The notes below the pieces were generated by a model, which was not told where the DNA came from, did no database searches, and saw only the letters and a list, made by a program, of their open reading frames with translations. Position numbers and translations under genes: made by a program. A DNA stretch of 60,074 nucleotides from the NCBI GenBank assembly GCA_021737185.1, contig JAIPEL010000013.1:1-60074 (forward strand), given 5' to 3'. The DNA is from Desulfobacterales bacterium. Lineage in GTDB: Bacteria; Desulfobacterota; Desulfobacteria; Desulfobacterales; CAFBRK01. This document shows, piece by piece, positions 18,610 to 26,910 of this stretch (position 1 is its first letter; each line of letters opens with the position of its first letter).

Positions 18610-19502
18610 GTGAGATGGTATATGAAACCGATATGCCGGATCTGGCGCTGATCAAACGCGGAAAGGTGAGAGACCTCTATGACCTCGGCGATGCCCTGCT
18701 CATGGTGGCTACGGACCGGATATCGGCGTTTGACGTGATCATGCCCACCCCCATACCGGAAAAAGGCCGAATCCTGACCCAGATTTCGCTGTTCTGGTTC
18801 GACACCATGAAAGATCTGGTGGACAATCATTTGATTGCCAGCGACGTCGATCAATTCCCAGCCGCCTGCCGCCCCTATGCGGAGCAGCTGCGTTATCGAA
18901 GCATGCTGGTGCGAAAAGCAGAACCGTTGCCCGTGGAGTGCGTTGTCAGAGGCTACATCTCCGGTTCCGGCTGGAAATCGTACCGGGAATCGGGCCAGGT
19001 CTGCGGCATCGAGCTTCCAGCGGGGCTGCGTGAATCGGATCGCCTCCCGGAGCCGCTTTTTACGCCTTCGACCAAGGAAGAACTCGGCGCCCACGACATC
19101 AACATCGACTTTGACGAGACTGTCCGGCGGATCGGGAAAAAACGCGCCGAGCAGGTCCGTGACCTGAGCCTCGCCATCTACACCAAGGCCAGGGAGGTGG
19201 CCGCAAGCCGCGGGATCATCATCGCCGACACCAAATTCGAATTCGGAATCGATCAAGAACGGTTGATCCTCATCGACGAAGTGCTCACCCCGGATTCTTC
19301 CCGTTTCTGGCCAAAGGAGACCTACCGCCCCGGCGGGCCCCAGAAAAGCTTTGACAAACAATACCTCAGAGACTACCTGCTCTCACTCGACTGGAACAAA
19401 ACCCCTCCCGGTCCGGAGCTGCCCGAGCCGGTGGTCGAAAGCACCCGGAGCAAATACATCGAGGCCTTTACCCAGCTGACCGGCCGCTCCTTTGATTTAT
19501 GA
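18606..19502 (+). CDS. purC: Phosphoribosylaminoimidazolesuccinocarboxamide (SAICAR) synthase
   Basis: ATP-dependent ligase joining CAIR and aspartate in de novo purine synthesis. The 298 residues match the longer PurC subtype (about 290-300) rather than the ~240-residue E. coli type. Visible hallmarks are [13 protein letters not shown] near the N-terminus, ISAFDVIMP, the [13 protein letters not shown] block, and the DTKFEFG and [14 protein letters not shown] segments near the C-terminus. The ATG overlaps the PilZ stop. A ParB-like gene follows three bases later, so it sits inside the regulatory operon without other pur genes. Confidence 0.97.
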   Translation: MSEMVYETDMPDLALIKRGKVRDLYDLGDALLMVATDRISAFDVIMPTPIPEKGRILTQISLFWFDTMKDLVDNHLIASDVDQFPAACRPYAEQLRYRSMLVRKAEPLPVECVVRGYISGSGWKSYRESGQVCGIELPAGLRESDRLPEPLFTPSTKEELGAHDINIDFDETVRRIGKKRAEQVRDLSLAIYTKAREVAASRGIIIADTKFEFGIDQERLILIDEVLTPDSSRFWPKETYRPGGPQKSFDKQYLRDYLLSLDWNKTPPGPELPEPVVESTRSKYIEAFTQLTGRSFDL

Positions 19503-19505
19503 ATT

Positions 19506-20474
19506 TTGAGACGCTTCGTGCCGCAACTCTTCAAGACCATTTCCCTGGACCGAATCGACCTTTCCGATGATACCTACCGGGTGACCACCCAGAGCGACCC
19601 GGCCGAATTGGCGCGCTCCATCGGCGCCGTAGGGGTATTGAGCCCCCCGATCGTAAAACAACGGCGGGGCCGGTGGTCGGTGGTCTGCGGCTTTCGCAGG
19701 ATGGCGGCCTGCCGGCTTTTGGGCCGAAATCCGATCGCCTGTCGGATCCTTTCCGACGACAGCGATTTTCTGACCTGCGCCAAAATCGCCGTCGCAGACA
19801 ACGCCTCCCAGCGCCGGCTGAATCCGGTGGAGCTCTCCCGGGCCTACCGGCTGTTGTCCCGGGCACTTTCTTTTGAAGAACTTCCAATCGCTGCAGGGGA
19901 GATCGGCCTTCCGGACGGTCAAGAACTGATCGAAAAGCTTTGGGATCTTTGCACGGCTTCTGCACAGATCCAGCGGGGGATTGTCGACGAGCGGATCGCG
20001 CTTCCCGTGGCCCTGGAACTGATCCGGATGCCGGAGGCGGAAACCACCGCCTTCGCCGAACTACTCGCTTCGGTCCCCTTGAGTTTGAACCGGCAGCGGG
20101 AGGCGCTGGCACTGATCCGGGAAATCGCCCGCCGGGAGGATTTGGATTTTACCGCCGTTGTCCATTCGCCGGAACTGGCGGGGATCGCCCAAGACCCGGA
20201 AACGGCGTTGCCCCAAAAGGGGAAAGCACTTCTTAGCGCCCTCAAACGGCGCCGATTTCCGTCGCGCTTCAAGTTCGAAGAGGCATTTGAGCAAAAGCGC
20301 CGGCAGCTGCCGCTGGGCGAAGGGATGTCTCTGCTGCCGCCTCCCAACTTCGAAGGGAGCCGGTATGTGCTGCAGCTGTCGTTTCATTCTGCGGATCAGA
20401 TCGCAGAGCAGCTGGACCGGGGAAGGAAAGTGGCCCAAAGCAAAATGTTGCAGGAGATTCTTTCCGCAGGGTGA
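19506..20474 (+). CDS. ParB-like nuclease domain protein
   Basis: 322 residues with an N-terminal ParB/sulfiredoxin-fold domain (about 10-85): ELARSIGAVGVLSPPIV, then VVCGFRRMAAC corresponding to ParB box II (GERRxRA). A helical middle and a basic C-terminus follow. A KorB-type helix-turn-helix is not obvious. The frame opens with TTG (19506); a GTG at 19518 is the alternative, and there is no ATG nearby. It is not next to a parA gene and lies at the end of the mglA-purC run, so a chromosome-segregation role is unlikely; a DNA-binding or CTP-binding regulator is possible. A palindromic terminator separates it from the convergent genes. Confidence 0.7.
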   Translation: MRRFVPQLFKTISLDRIDLSDDTYRVTTQSDPAELARSIGAVGVLSPPIVKQRRGRWSVVCGFRRMAACRLLGRNPIACRILSDDSDFLTCAKIAVADNASQRRLNPVELSRAYRLLSRALSFEELPIAAGEIGLPDGQELIEKLWDLCTASAQIQRGIVDERIALPVALELIRMPEAETTAFAELLASVPLSLNRQREALALIREIARREDLDFTAVVHSPELAGIAQDPETALPQKGKALLSALKRRRFPSRFKFEEAFEQKRRQLPLGEGMSLLPPPNFEGSRYVLQLSFHSADQIAEQLDRGRKVAQSKMLQEILSAG

Positions 20475-20537
20475 GAAAGGAGCCTGTTTCTGCAGGTCAG
20501 TGCCACCGCCGGCCGGGCTGGGGCCGTCCGGTTGACA

Positions 20538-20567
20538 AAATTGCGGCGGGCATGCCCGCCGCAATTT
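20538..20567. terminator. 30-base perfect palindrome between convergent genes
   Basis: The bases read as a fully self-complementary sequence centred on GGGCATGCCC with AAATTGCGG arms. It lies between the ParB-like gene (+) and the zinc-ribbon gene (-), and overlaps the latter's TAA. A and T runs at the two ends make it a plausible bidirectional terminator. Confidence 0.7.
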
Positions 20568-20784
20568 ATTCTACGACCCAGAATTTGGAGACCAGCTCCA
20601 GGTAAATATAGACCAGAAACGTAATGGTGCCGATGAACAGAACCGTCAGGTAGAGGCTGTTCCACTTGTGGCGCCGCTGTTTTTTGGGGTCTGTGTATAC
20701 CGGCTGGCCGCATTTTGTGCACCACGACCGCTCGCCGTCCACCGTTACCAAGTTTCCGCATTTGCAGGTGACTTGCTCGGACAT
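20566..20784 (-). CDS. Small zinc-ribbon membrane protein
   Basis: 72 residues. Residues 1-35 form a rubredoxin-like zinc ribbon, C8-x-C10 and C22-x2-C25 (KCG...CTKCGQPV). A single transmembrane helix (about 44-66) follows, giving an N-in, single-span topology. No known function. It is paired with the next membrane gene (40 bp upstream on the same strand), and its stop is in the shared palindrome. The zinc-ribbon-plus-helix layout is common in uncharacterised bacterial proteins. Confidence 0.65.
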   Translation of the reverse strand: MSEQVTCKCGNLVTVDGERSWCTKCGQPVYTDPKKQRRHKWNSLYLTVLFIGTITFLVYIYLELVSKFWVVE

Positions 20785-20823
20785 CTGATGGTTCCGCCTT
20801 TCATTGCCCGCCGGGAGGCTGGT

Positions 20824-21255
20824 CTAATCGGCCGCGGAGCTCCGGGCTTTTGCCGATTGTCGTTTGAAAAAGTCCGCGGATTCCGCATTCAACAAAAAAA
20901 AGGTGGACGCTGCAAACAGCGCCAGGCTTACCAGCGCCAGGCCGGTCAACAGGGTAGAAGCCGATCCGCCGATCAAGGTGAAGAACAAAAAGAGGTAAAA
21001 AATAAGAACGATCACATTTCCTGTGATGCATAAAATTCGAGCCCAGTTTTTCAATTTCAGCAGGACAAAGAAGCTGATGACCGCCAGCGCTGCCTGCTGC
21101 AAAAACATGTTTTCCGAAAATGGGTCCTCAAACATCCGGAAAACCAGATAAAAATGGACCACCCACGCGGCAAGAAGGGTGAACAGCGCCATCTTGACTG
21201 TTTTCGGTAGTTCGACAAACCGCTTCGGTTCGTTAAACAGATTGATTTTTTCCAT
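20824..21255 (-). CDS. Small integral membrane protein, unknown function
   Basis: 143 residues with four hydrophobic segments (about 23-43, 53-70, 74-99 and 103-125) and a charged C-terminus. No motif was recognised. I use ATG 21255 with GGAG 11 bases upstream; a GTG three codons earlier (21264) is possible. It is likely cotranscribed with the zinc-ribbon gene and divergent from the TetR gene, sharing a 250-bp promoter region. Confidence 0.6.
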   Translation of the reverse strand: MEKINLFNEPKRFVELPKTVKMALFTLLAAWVVHFYLVFRMFEDPFSENMFLQQAALAVISFFVLLKLKNWARILCITGNVIVLIFYLFLFFTLIGGSASTLLTGLALVSLALFAASTFFLLNAESADFFKRQSAKARSSAAD

Positions 21256-21433
21256 TCTCGACACGTCTCCGATGATTTTTCCGCAGGGTATGAAAATTCT
21301 GCCTGCCTGTCAATGCCCATCCGAACGAAAACATAAAAAATAAAATGATTTATATGTGTTATACCTCTAAAGGGGATCGGCATCGCTGCGGGCGCTCTTC
21401 TTGGATAGCACATAATCGTGATTTAAAAAAATG

Positions 21434-21474
21434 AATAGATTTTTCTTGACTAAACCACCCCTATCTATTATGAC
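21434..21474 (+). promoter_or_regulatory. Predicted tetR promoter with inverted repeat
   Basis: TTGACT (21446-21451) lies 17 bases before TATGAC (21469-21474). An inverted repeat AATAGAT / ATCTATT (21434-21440 and 21463-21469) flanks the promoter core, which would suit autoregulation by the TetR protein. Its spacing is wider than in classic TetR operators, so this is tentative. Confidence 0.35.
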
Positions 21475-21506
21475 GGTTTCAAATAATAAATAGCGTTCAT
21501 TAAGCC

Positions 21507-22145
21507 ATGGGAATTCAGGAACGAAAAGAACGCGAAAGAGAGCGCCGGCGCCAGCAAATTATCGTCGCCGCAAAGCGCGTGTTTTCCGAAAAAGGGTTCA
21601 CGAAGGCGACCATGGAAGACATTGCCAAGGAAGCCGAACTGAGCCCCGGCACCATATACCTCTATTTCAAAAACAAAGACGAGTTGTACGCATCCCTGTC
21701 CCTCCGAATCCTGCAATACCTCAACATCCGGCTCGAGCATGTCGCCCAGCAAAAAGGGCTGTCCAACGACGAGCGGATCAAAGCCCTGAAAGAGGCCATG
21801 TTCGATGTATACAATTTCGACCCGCTGGTGGTCATCAACATGTTTCATTTGCAGTCCAGTGAAACCCTGAAAAACCTTTCACCGGAGTTGCTGGCAGAAA
21901 TCAAGCAGCTTTCGCAGTCTTCTCTGAAGGTGATCTCCGAGATTTTCGCCGCGGGGATCCAGGATGGGGTTTTCATCGAGAAGCATCCGGTTGCCTTGGC
22001 CGACGTACTCTGGGCACTCTTTTCCGGCGTCGTCCTATGGGAGGAGAGCAAAAAGATCATCAACGGGGAAAAGGACTATTTAAAAGAAACGCTCGAGGTG
22101 GCCTTCGATATTTTCGGCCGGGGAATTTCCAAGTCCGTCGCCTAG
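21507..22145 (+). CDS. TetR/AcrR family transcriptional regulator
   Basis: 212 residues. The N-terminal helix-turn-helix (about 10-60) is textbook TetR: RQQIIVAAKRVFSEKGF followed by TMEDIAKEAELSPGTIYLYFKNKDELY. The C-terminal ligand domain is not classifiable by eye. It precedes acs by 130 bp on the same strand, so local control of the acetate genes in response to an acyl-CoA or fatty acid is a reasonable guess only. No strong Shine-Dalgarno precedes the ATG; the next Met is inside the DNA-binding domain. Confidence 0.9.
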   Translation: MGIQERKERERERRRQQIIVAAKRVFSEKGFTKATMEDIAKEAELSPGTIYLYFKNKDELYASLSLRILQYLNIRLEHVAQQKGLSNDERIKALKEAMFDVYNFDPLVVINMFHLQSSETLKNLSPELLAEIKQLSQSSLKVISEIFAAGIQDGVFIEKHPVALADVLWALFSGVVLWEESKKIINGEKDYLKETLEVAFDIFGRGISKSVA

Positions 22146-22274
22146 AGCGAAGGCACGGGATGCACCGGCCCCCGGGACTGCAGGAAAGGAGGACATGACA
22201 GGGAGGTGATAAAAAAAAGAAGCCGCAGGTAACGTTCGACAACCGACAATGCATCAAGGGAGGGAGAAGGATCT

Positions 22275-24308
22275 ATGGCTGAAAAAGAATACACCGAAAC
22301 TTCGGAAGCGCAGATTGCCGTGCACTGGGGAGAAGAGGGCTATTACATGCCCTCGGTGAAGTTCATTGCCCAGGCGAACATGACCGACGAAACGATCTAC
22401 GACCGGTTCAGCCTGGACAACTTCCCGAACTGCTACAAGGAATACGCGGACATGCTCGACTGGTACGAGTATTGGGACGAGATTTTAGATACCAGCGATG
22501 CTCCTTGCTTCAAGTGGTTTAAAGGCGGCAAGATCAATGCATGCTACAACTGCGTGGACCGGCACCTGGACGAGTACAAGAACAAGACGGCCATCCATTT
22601 CGTGCCGGAGCCGATCGAAGAAGGCTACCAGCACATCACCTACCAGGAGCTCTTTGTCCGGGTAAACGAGTTTGCCGCGCTGCTGCGGGATTTTGCCGGC
22701 CTGAAAAGAGGCGACCGGGTGACCCTGCATATGCCGATGGTCCCCGAACTTCCCATCACCATGCTGGCGTGCGCGCGGCTCGGAGTGATCCACTCCCAGG
22801 TGTTCGGCGGCTTTTCCGGACGGGCCTGCGCCGACCGCATCGTCGACTCCGGAAGCCGGGTGCTGATCACAACGGATGCCTACTACCGCAGCGGCAGCCT
22901 CATCGACCACAAGCAAAACGCCGACATCGCCGTAGACCTGGCCGGCAAAGACGGCCAGACCGTGGACAAGGTCCTCGTTTGGCAGCGGTATCCGGGCAAA
23001 GCGTCCAGTTCCACGCCCATGGCCGACGGAAGGGACTATTTTGTCAACGACGTGCTCAAGGACTACTACGGCGCCCGGGTCGAGCCCGAGAAGATGAACG
23101 CCGAAGACCCGCTGTTTTTGATGTACACCAGCGGCACCACCGGAAAGCCCAAGGGGTGCCAGCACGGCACCGGCGGATTCCTGGCCTACACGGCCGGCAC
23201 CTCCAAATACGTTCAGGACATCCACCCAACGGACGTCTACTGGTGCATGGCCGACATCGGCTGGATCACCGGCCATTCTTACATCGTCTATGGGCCGCTG
23301 GCCATTGCCGCCTCCTCGGTGGTCTACGAGGGGGTCCCCACCTATCCGGACGCGGGCCGGGCCTGGCGCATCGCCCAGGATCTGGGCGTGAACATCTTCC
23401 ATACCGCGCCGACCGCCATCCGGGCGCTTCGGAAGATCGGCCCCGACGAACCGGTCAAGTACAATTACGAGTTCAAGCACATGACCACCGTGGGCGAACC
23501 GATCGAGCCCGAGGTCTGGAAATGGTACTACGAGTATGTCGGCAAGAAAAAGGCCGCCATCGTCGACACCTGGTGGCAGACCGAAACCGGCGGCTTTCTG
23601 TGCAGCACCATCCCGGCCATCAAGCCGATGAAGCCCGGAAGTGCGGGGCCCGGCATGCCGGGGATCCATCCCATCGTCTACGACGACGAAGGAAACGAGG
23701 TCGAACCCGGCAAGGGGATCGCGGGCAACATTTGCATCCAGAATCCCTGGCCGGGCATGTTCCAGACCATCTGGGGCGACCGGGACCGTTTCGTGGACAC
23801 CTACTTCGCTCGCTACTGCAAGGACCCCAAGAGTACGAACTGGCAGGACTGGCCGTACATGACCGGCGATGCGGCCGTGGTGGCCGAAGACGGCTACGTG
23901 AGGATCCTGGGACGGATCGACGACGTGATCAACGTCTCCGGCCACCGGCTGGGCACCAAGGAGATCGAATCCGCCGCCCTGGTCGTAGAAGAGGTGGCAG
24001 AAGCGGCGGTGATCCCTGTGGCCCACGAGATCAAGGGCAAGGAGCCGGACCTGTACGTCTCCCTGAAGCCGGGATACGAGGCGACCGACGAGCTGGCCAA
24101 GAAAGTGTCGGACACCATTTCCAGTGAAATCGGCAAAATCGCCAAGCCGCGCAAGGTCTGGATCGTCAAAGACATGCCCAAGACCCGGTCCGGAAAGATC
24201 ATGCGCCGGGTGCTGGCTGCCATCTCCAACAACAAGGATGAAGGAGACGTCACCACCCTGGCCAATCCGGAGATCGTCGAAGAGATCAAAAAGATGGTCC
24301 AGGGCTGA
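22275..24308 (+). CDS. acs: Acetyl-CoA synthetase, AMP-forming
   Basis: Activates acetate to acetyl-CoA via acetyl-AMP. The 677-residue length is normal for Acs. Motifs: P-loop YTSGTTGKPKG (284-294), WWQTETGG, MTGDAAV followed by the GRIDDVINVSGHR hinge region, and the C-terminal PKTRSGKIMRR whose Lys641 is the catalytic, acetylation-regulated residue in the family. A strong Shine-Dalgarno (GGAGGGAGAAGG) precedes the ATG. It is followed by a probable acetate symporter, so the pair takes up and activates acetate. The ADP-forming enzyme at 4036-6234 can work in the opposite, energy-yielding direction. Confidence 0.97.
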   Translation: MAEKEYTETSEAQIAVHWGEEGYYMPSVKFIAQANMTDETIYDRFSLDNFPNCYKEYADMLDWYEYWDEILDTSDAPCFKWFKGGKINACYNCVDRHLDEYKNKTAIHFVPEPIEEGYQHITYQELFVRVNEFAALLRDFAGLKRGDRVTLHMPMVPELPITMLACARLGVIHSQVFGGFSGRACADRIVDSGSRVLITTDAYYRSGSLIDHKQNADIAVDLAGKDGQTVDKVLVWQRYPGKASSSTPMADGRDYFVNDVLKDYYGARVEPEKMNAEDPLFLMYTSGTTGKPKGCQHGTGGFLAYTAGTSKYVQDIHPTDVYWCMADIGWITGHSYIVYGPLAIAASSVVYEGVPTYPDAGRAWRIAQDLGVNIFHTAPTAIRALRKIGPDEPVKYNYEFKHMTTVGEPIEPEVWKWYYEYVGKKKAAIVDTWWQTETGGFLCSTIPAIKPMKPGSAGPGMPGIHPIVYDDEGNEVEPGKGIAGNICIQNPWPGMFQTIWGDRDRFVDTYFARYCKDPKSTNWQDWPYMTGDAAVVAEDGYVRILGRIDDVINVSGHRLGTKEIESAALVVEEVAEAAVIPVAHEIKGKEPDLYVSLKPGYEATDELAKKVSDTISSEIGKIAKPRKVWIVKDMPKTRSGKIMRRVLAAISNNKDEGDVTTLANPEIVEEIKKMVQG

Positions 24309-24322
24309 TTTTCTGCACCGCT

Positions 24323-24352
24323 TGCCGGGGGCATCAGGCCCCCGGCAGTTCC
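24323..24352 (+). terminator. Hairpin after acs, possible attenuating terminator
   Basis: A 10-bp stem TGCCGGGGGC / GCCCCCGGCA with a 5-base loop is followed by GTTCCTTTT, a weak T-rich tail. Being between acs and the symporter gene, it could lower downstream expression rather than stop it. The rest of the 246-bp gap contains an isolated AAAGGAGGTGAT but no credible gene. Confidence 0.5.
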
Positions 24353-24554
24353 TTTTGCGGCACCGATCGCGGAGCGCCGCGGGCGAAATGATTGAACACC
24401 GAAAACGATCTGTCCGAGATTCAAGCCCTGTTCGGGCGGATACGACGAATTCAGAAAGGAGGTGATACCCGGCCAATCGAGGCCCCACTTCCGACCAAAA
24501 GGAATCATGACCGGTTCGCCGGTTAACACTTGACAGATTCCACAGGAGGCAAAA

Positions 24555-26339
24555 ATGAGTGGAACCACTTGGGTCTACATCATGCTCGGCATTTACATCG
24601 TCTACTGCTTTTACTGGGGGCTGAAGGGCTACTTTACGGAAAAGACCTCTTCGGGCTACACCATCGGAGGCCGGTCGATTCCGATGATCGCCTTTTTGCT
24701 CGCAGCAACGGCAGCATCTTTTTCCGGGTGGACTTTCGTCGGCCATCCGGGGCTGATCTGGCGTGACGGCCTGGCCTACGCCTTCGCCTCGTTCTACGTG
24801 CTGACGATCCCCATCACCGGCACCTTCTTTGCCAAACGAAATTGGCTTTTCGGCAAGCGCTACGGGTTTGTCACCCCCGGCGACATGTTCGCCTACTACT
24901 ACAACAACGAAATCGTCCGCTGGCTGGTGGTGGTCACCGCCTTTTTGTATGCCATGTTCTATTCGGCGGTGCAGCTCATGGCCGCCGGCGCCATGTTCCA
25001 GGTGGTGGCCGGCGTCCCGTTCACCTTCGGCTGTATCTTTCTGGCCTTCGTCGTCTGGTTCTACGTGGTCACCGGCGGGCTGCGGGCGTCCACCTGGGTC
25101 GGCGTGATCCAGTTCGTCTTTCTGGTGGGCGGCATCATCATCCTCGGCGCCTACGTGCTGAACCGCATGGGCGGATGGACCGGATTTTCCGAGGCTTGCT
25201 ATGCGCTGGAGGCCAAGTACCTGGAAGTCCCGGCGGTGATCTACTTCACCAAAAAGGGCGGCCCCTGGACGGCGATCATGATTTTGACCTACATGTTCGC
25301 CCTGATGGGGATCCAGTCCTCGCCGGCCTTTACCATGTGGAACTTCGCCAACAAAAACCCGCGGCCGTTTCCCTGGCAGCAGGCCTTCATGTCCACCTTC
25401 GTGGTCGGATTCGCCCTGTTCTACTTTTCCGCGTTCCAGGGCATGGGCGCCAAGATCCTGGAGCTCAGAGGGGTGGAAGCGTTTGCGGACATCACCAACC
25501 GGACGGTTGTGCCCACGTTGATGATGCAGTTTCTGCCGCCGTTCATGCTCGGCATCGTCTTTGTCGGGTCCATTGCGGCCATGCACTCCACGGCCGCCCC
25601 GTACATCGGCACCGGCGGGTCGATCCTGCTCCGCGACGTGTACTGGCGCTACATCAAAAAGCAGGAGGCCACCCACGCCGAACAGATCTGGGTCAATCGG
25701 ATCCTGACCACCATCTTGACCGTTGCCGCCCTCACCGTCGGAATGACGTCCAAGGCGGCGCTGGTCATGCTGGGGGCTCTTGCCACGGCCTTCGGCTTTG
25801 TCATGTACATCCTGTTGATGGGCGTCAACTGGGGATTTAAGTGGCCGTCGATCGGGTCGGTGCTCGGCGTGCTCGCCGGCATGGTCGCGGTCTACGTTAC
25901 CTACGGCATCCCGGAGATCCGGTACCCGCTGACGATCCACTCGGCGGCCTGGGGTACCGGCGTCGGCCTGGCTGTGGCCTACCTGTGCCGCGCCCTCGGG
26001 TTCAAGGACAAGCCCGAAACCATCGAACGGCAGGCCGAGATGCGCCAATGGATCGACAGCATCGACAGCCCCAGCGCGTCGGGCAGAAAATGGCGGAATG
26101 CCATGAAGATCATCGTGCCCGTGTGGTTCTTCTTTGCCATCGGCCCGGCCTGCATCCTCGGCAACAGCGCCTTTTCGTTTGCCGGATTTCCGCCGCTGTG
26201 GTCCTGGCAGATCTTCTGGTGGATCCTGGGCATCATCATGATGTGGGGCCTCTGCTTCAAGGCGGAGATGTCCACCATCACCGACGAGATGCTCGAGCGC
26301 GCGGAAAAAGAAACCAACATCGTCGTCAAGGAAGCCTAA
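24555..26339 (+). CDS. Sodium:solute symporter, probable acetate permease
   Basis: Inner-membrane transporter of the SSS (solute:sodium symporter) family, 594 residues with about 13 hydrophobic helices. The first is at 4-22, and the early YTIGGRSIPMIAFLLAATAASFSGWTF block, in pieces, is typical of SSS proteins. GGLRASTWVGVIQFVF is another family-typical segment. An ideal AGGAGG precedes the ATG. Its place between acs and a set of regulatory genes suggests acetate or another short monocarboxylate as substrate; the sequence alone does not show this. A 28-residue accessory protein follows. Confidence 0.9.
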   Translation: MSGTTWVYIMLGIYIVYCFYWGLKGYFTEKTSSGYTIGGRSIPMIAFLLAATAASFSGWTFVGHPGLIWRDGLAYAFASFYVLTIPITGTFFAKRNWLFGKRYGFVTPGDMFAYYYNNEIVRWLVVVTAFLYAMFYSAVQLMAAGAMFQVVAGVPFTFGCIFLAFVVWFYVVTGGLRASTWVGVIQFVFLVGGIIILGAYVLNRMGGWTGFSEACYALEAKYLEVPAVIYFTKKGGPWTAIMILTYMFALMGIQSSPAFTMWNFANKNPRPFPWQQAFMSTFVVGFALFYFSAFQGMGAKILELRGVEAFADITNRTVVPTLMMQFLPPFMLGIVFVGSIAAMHSTAAPYIGTGGSILLRDVYWRYIKKQEATHAEQIWVNRILTTILTVAALTVGMTSKAALVMLGALATAFGFVMYILLMGVNWGFKWPSIGSVLGVLAGMVAVYVTYGIPEIRYPLTIHSAAWGTGVGLAVAYLCRALGFKDKPETIERQAEMRQWIDSIDSPSASGRKWRNAMKIIVPVWFFFAIGPACILGNSAFSFAGFPPLWSWQIFWWILGIIMMWGLCFKAEMSTITDEMLERAEKETNIVVKEA

Positions 26340-26354
26340 AAGGAGGTAGCGATC

Positions 26355-26441
26355 ATGAAAAAGGAAGACATCTGGATGATCATTCTGGTCGCGTTCTCCA
26401 TTCTATGGACAGCCGGGTTCGGCATCGGTCTTTTCGGATAG
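26355..26441 (+). CDS. Symporter small accessory protein
   Basis: A 28-codon gene 15 bases after the symporter stop. It has a nearly perfect Shine-Dalgarno (AAAAGGAGGTAGC) eight bases before the ATG. The product is one hydrophobic helix with a charged start (MKKEDIW) and a glycine-rich end (GFGIGLFG). Tiny single-helix proteins encoded directly after SSS transporters are a recognised family of presumed symporter subunits. It is too short for routine gene callers, but the ribosome site, spacing and composition strongly support it. Confidence 0.8.
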   Translation: MKKEDIWMIILVAFSILWTAGFGIGLFG

Positions 26442-26538
26442 CCGATCCGGATGGAGAATCGACGGCGGACCGGGGAGGCCCATTTCCCCGGTACGCCGGA
26501 TCCAATCAACCCCGCACCCATTTTTTCGGGAACATTTC

Positions 26539-26910
26539 ATGGATCGATCCCGAAAGATTCTGATCGTCGACGATGAGCCGAATATCGTCGTTCCCCTCCA
26601 ATTCCTCATGGAACAAAACGGCTACCAGGTGAAAATCGCCGAGAGCGGAGAGGCGGCCATCGATTTGATGGAGCGGTTCCGGCCCGACCTGGTTCTGCTG
26701 GACATTATGCTGCCCGGTGTCAACGGCCTGGAGGTCTGCCAAATGCTTCGGGAAGACCCGGAGCTGAAAGAGACCAAAATCGTGCTTGTCTCGGCCCTCG
26801 GCCGTGATGTAGACATGGCCAAGGGAATGGCCATGGGCGCCGACGCCTACATCACCAAACCGTTTTCCAACCGGGAAATCGTGGCAAGGGTCAACGAGCT
26901 GTTGAAATGA
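26539..26910 (+). CDS. Stand-alone response regulator receiver domain
   Basis: A single CheY-like receiver of 123 residues with no output domain. The acidic pair D11/D12, phosphoacceptor D55 (LVLLDIMLPG), S85 and K107 (YITKPFS) are all present, so it should be phosphorylatable. The kinase-like gene that follows overlaps it as ATGA, but that protein lacks a phosphoacceptor histidine (see its entry), so the phosphate donor must lie elsewhere or be a small molecule such as acetyl phosphate. Context suggests control of acetate metabolism. Confidence 0.92.
   Translation: MDRSRKILIVDDEPNIVVPLQFLMEQNGYQVKIAESGEAAIDLMERFRPDLVLLDIMLPGVNGLEVCQMLREDPELKETKIVLVSALGRDVDMAKGMAMGADAYITKPFSNREIVARVNELLK

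Noticed and set aside
22485..26048. 1187-codon open frame on the minus strand, antisense to acs and the symporter
   Set aside because: It mirrors two well-recognised genes with strong codon bias in GC-rich DNA, which keeps the antisense frame open. Its translation is low-complexity (His, Gly, Asp, Val-rich) and matches no family.
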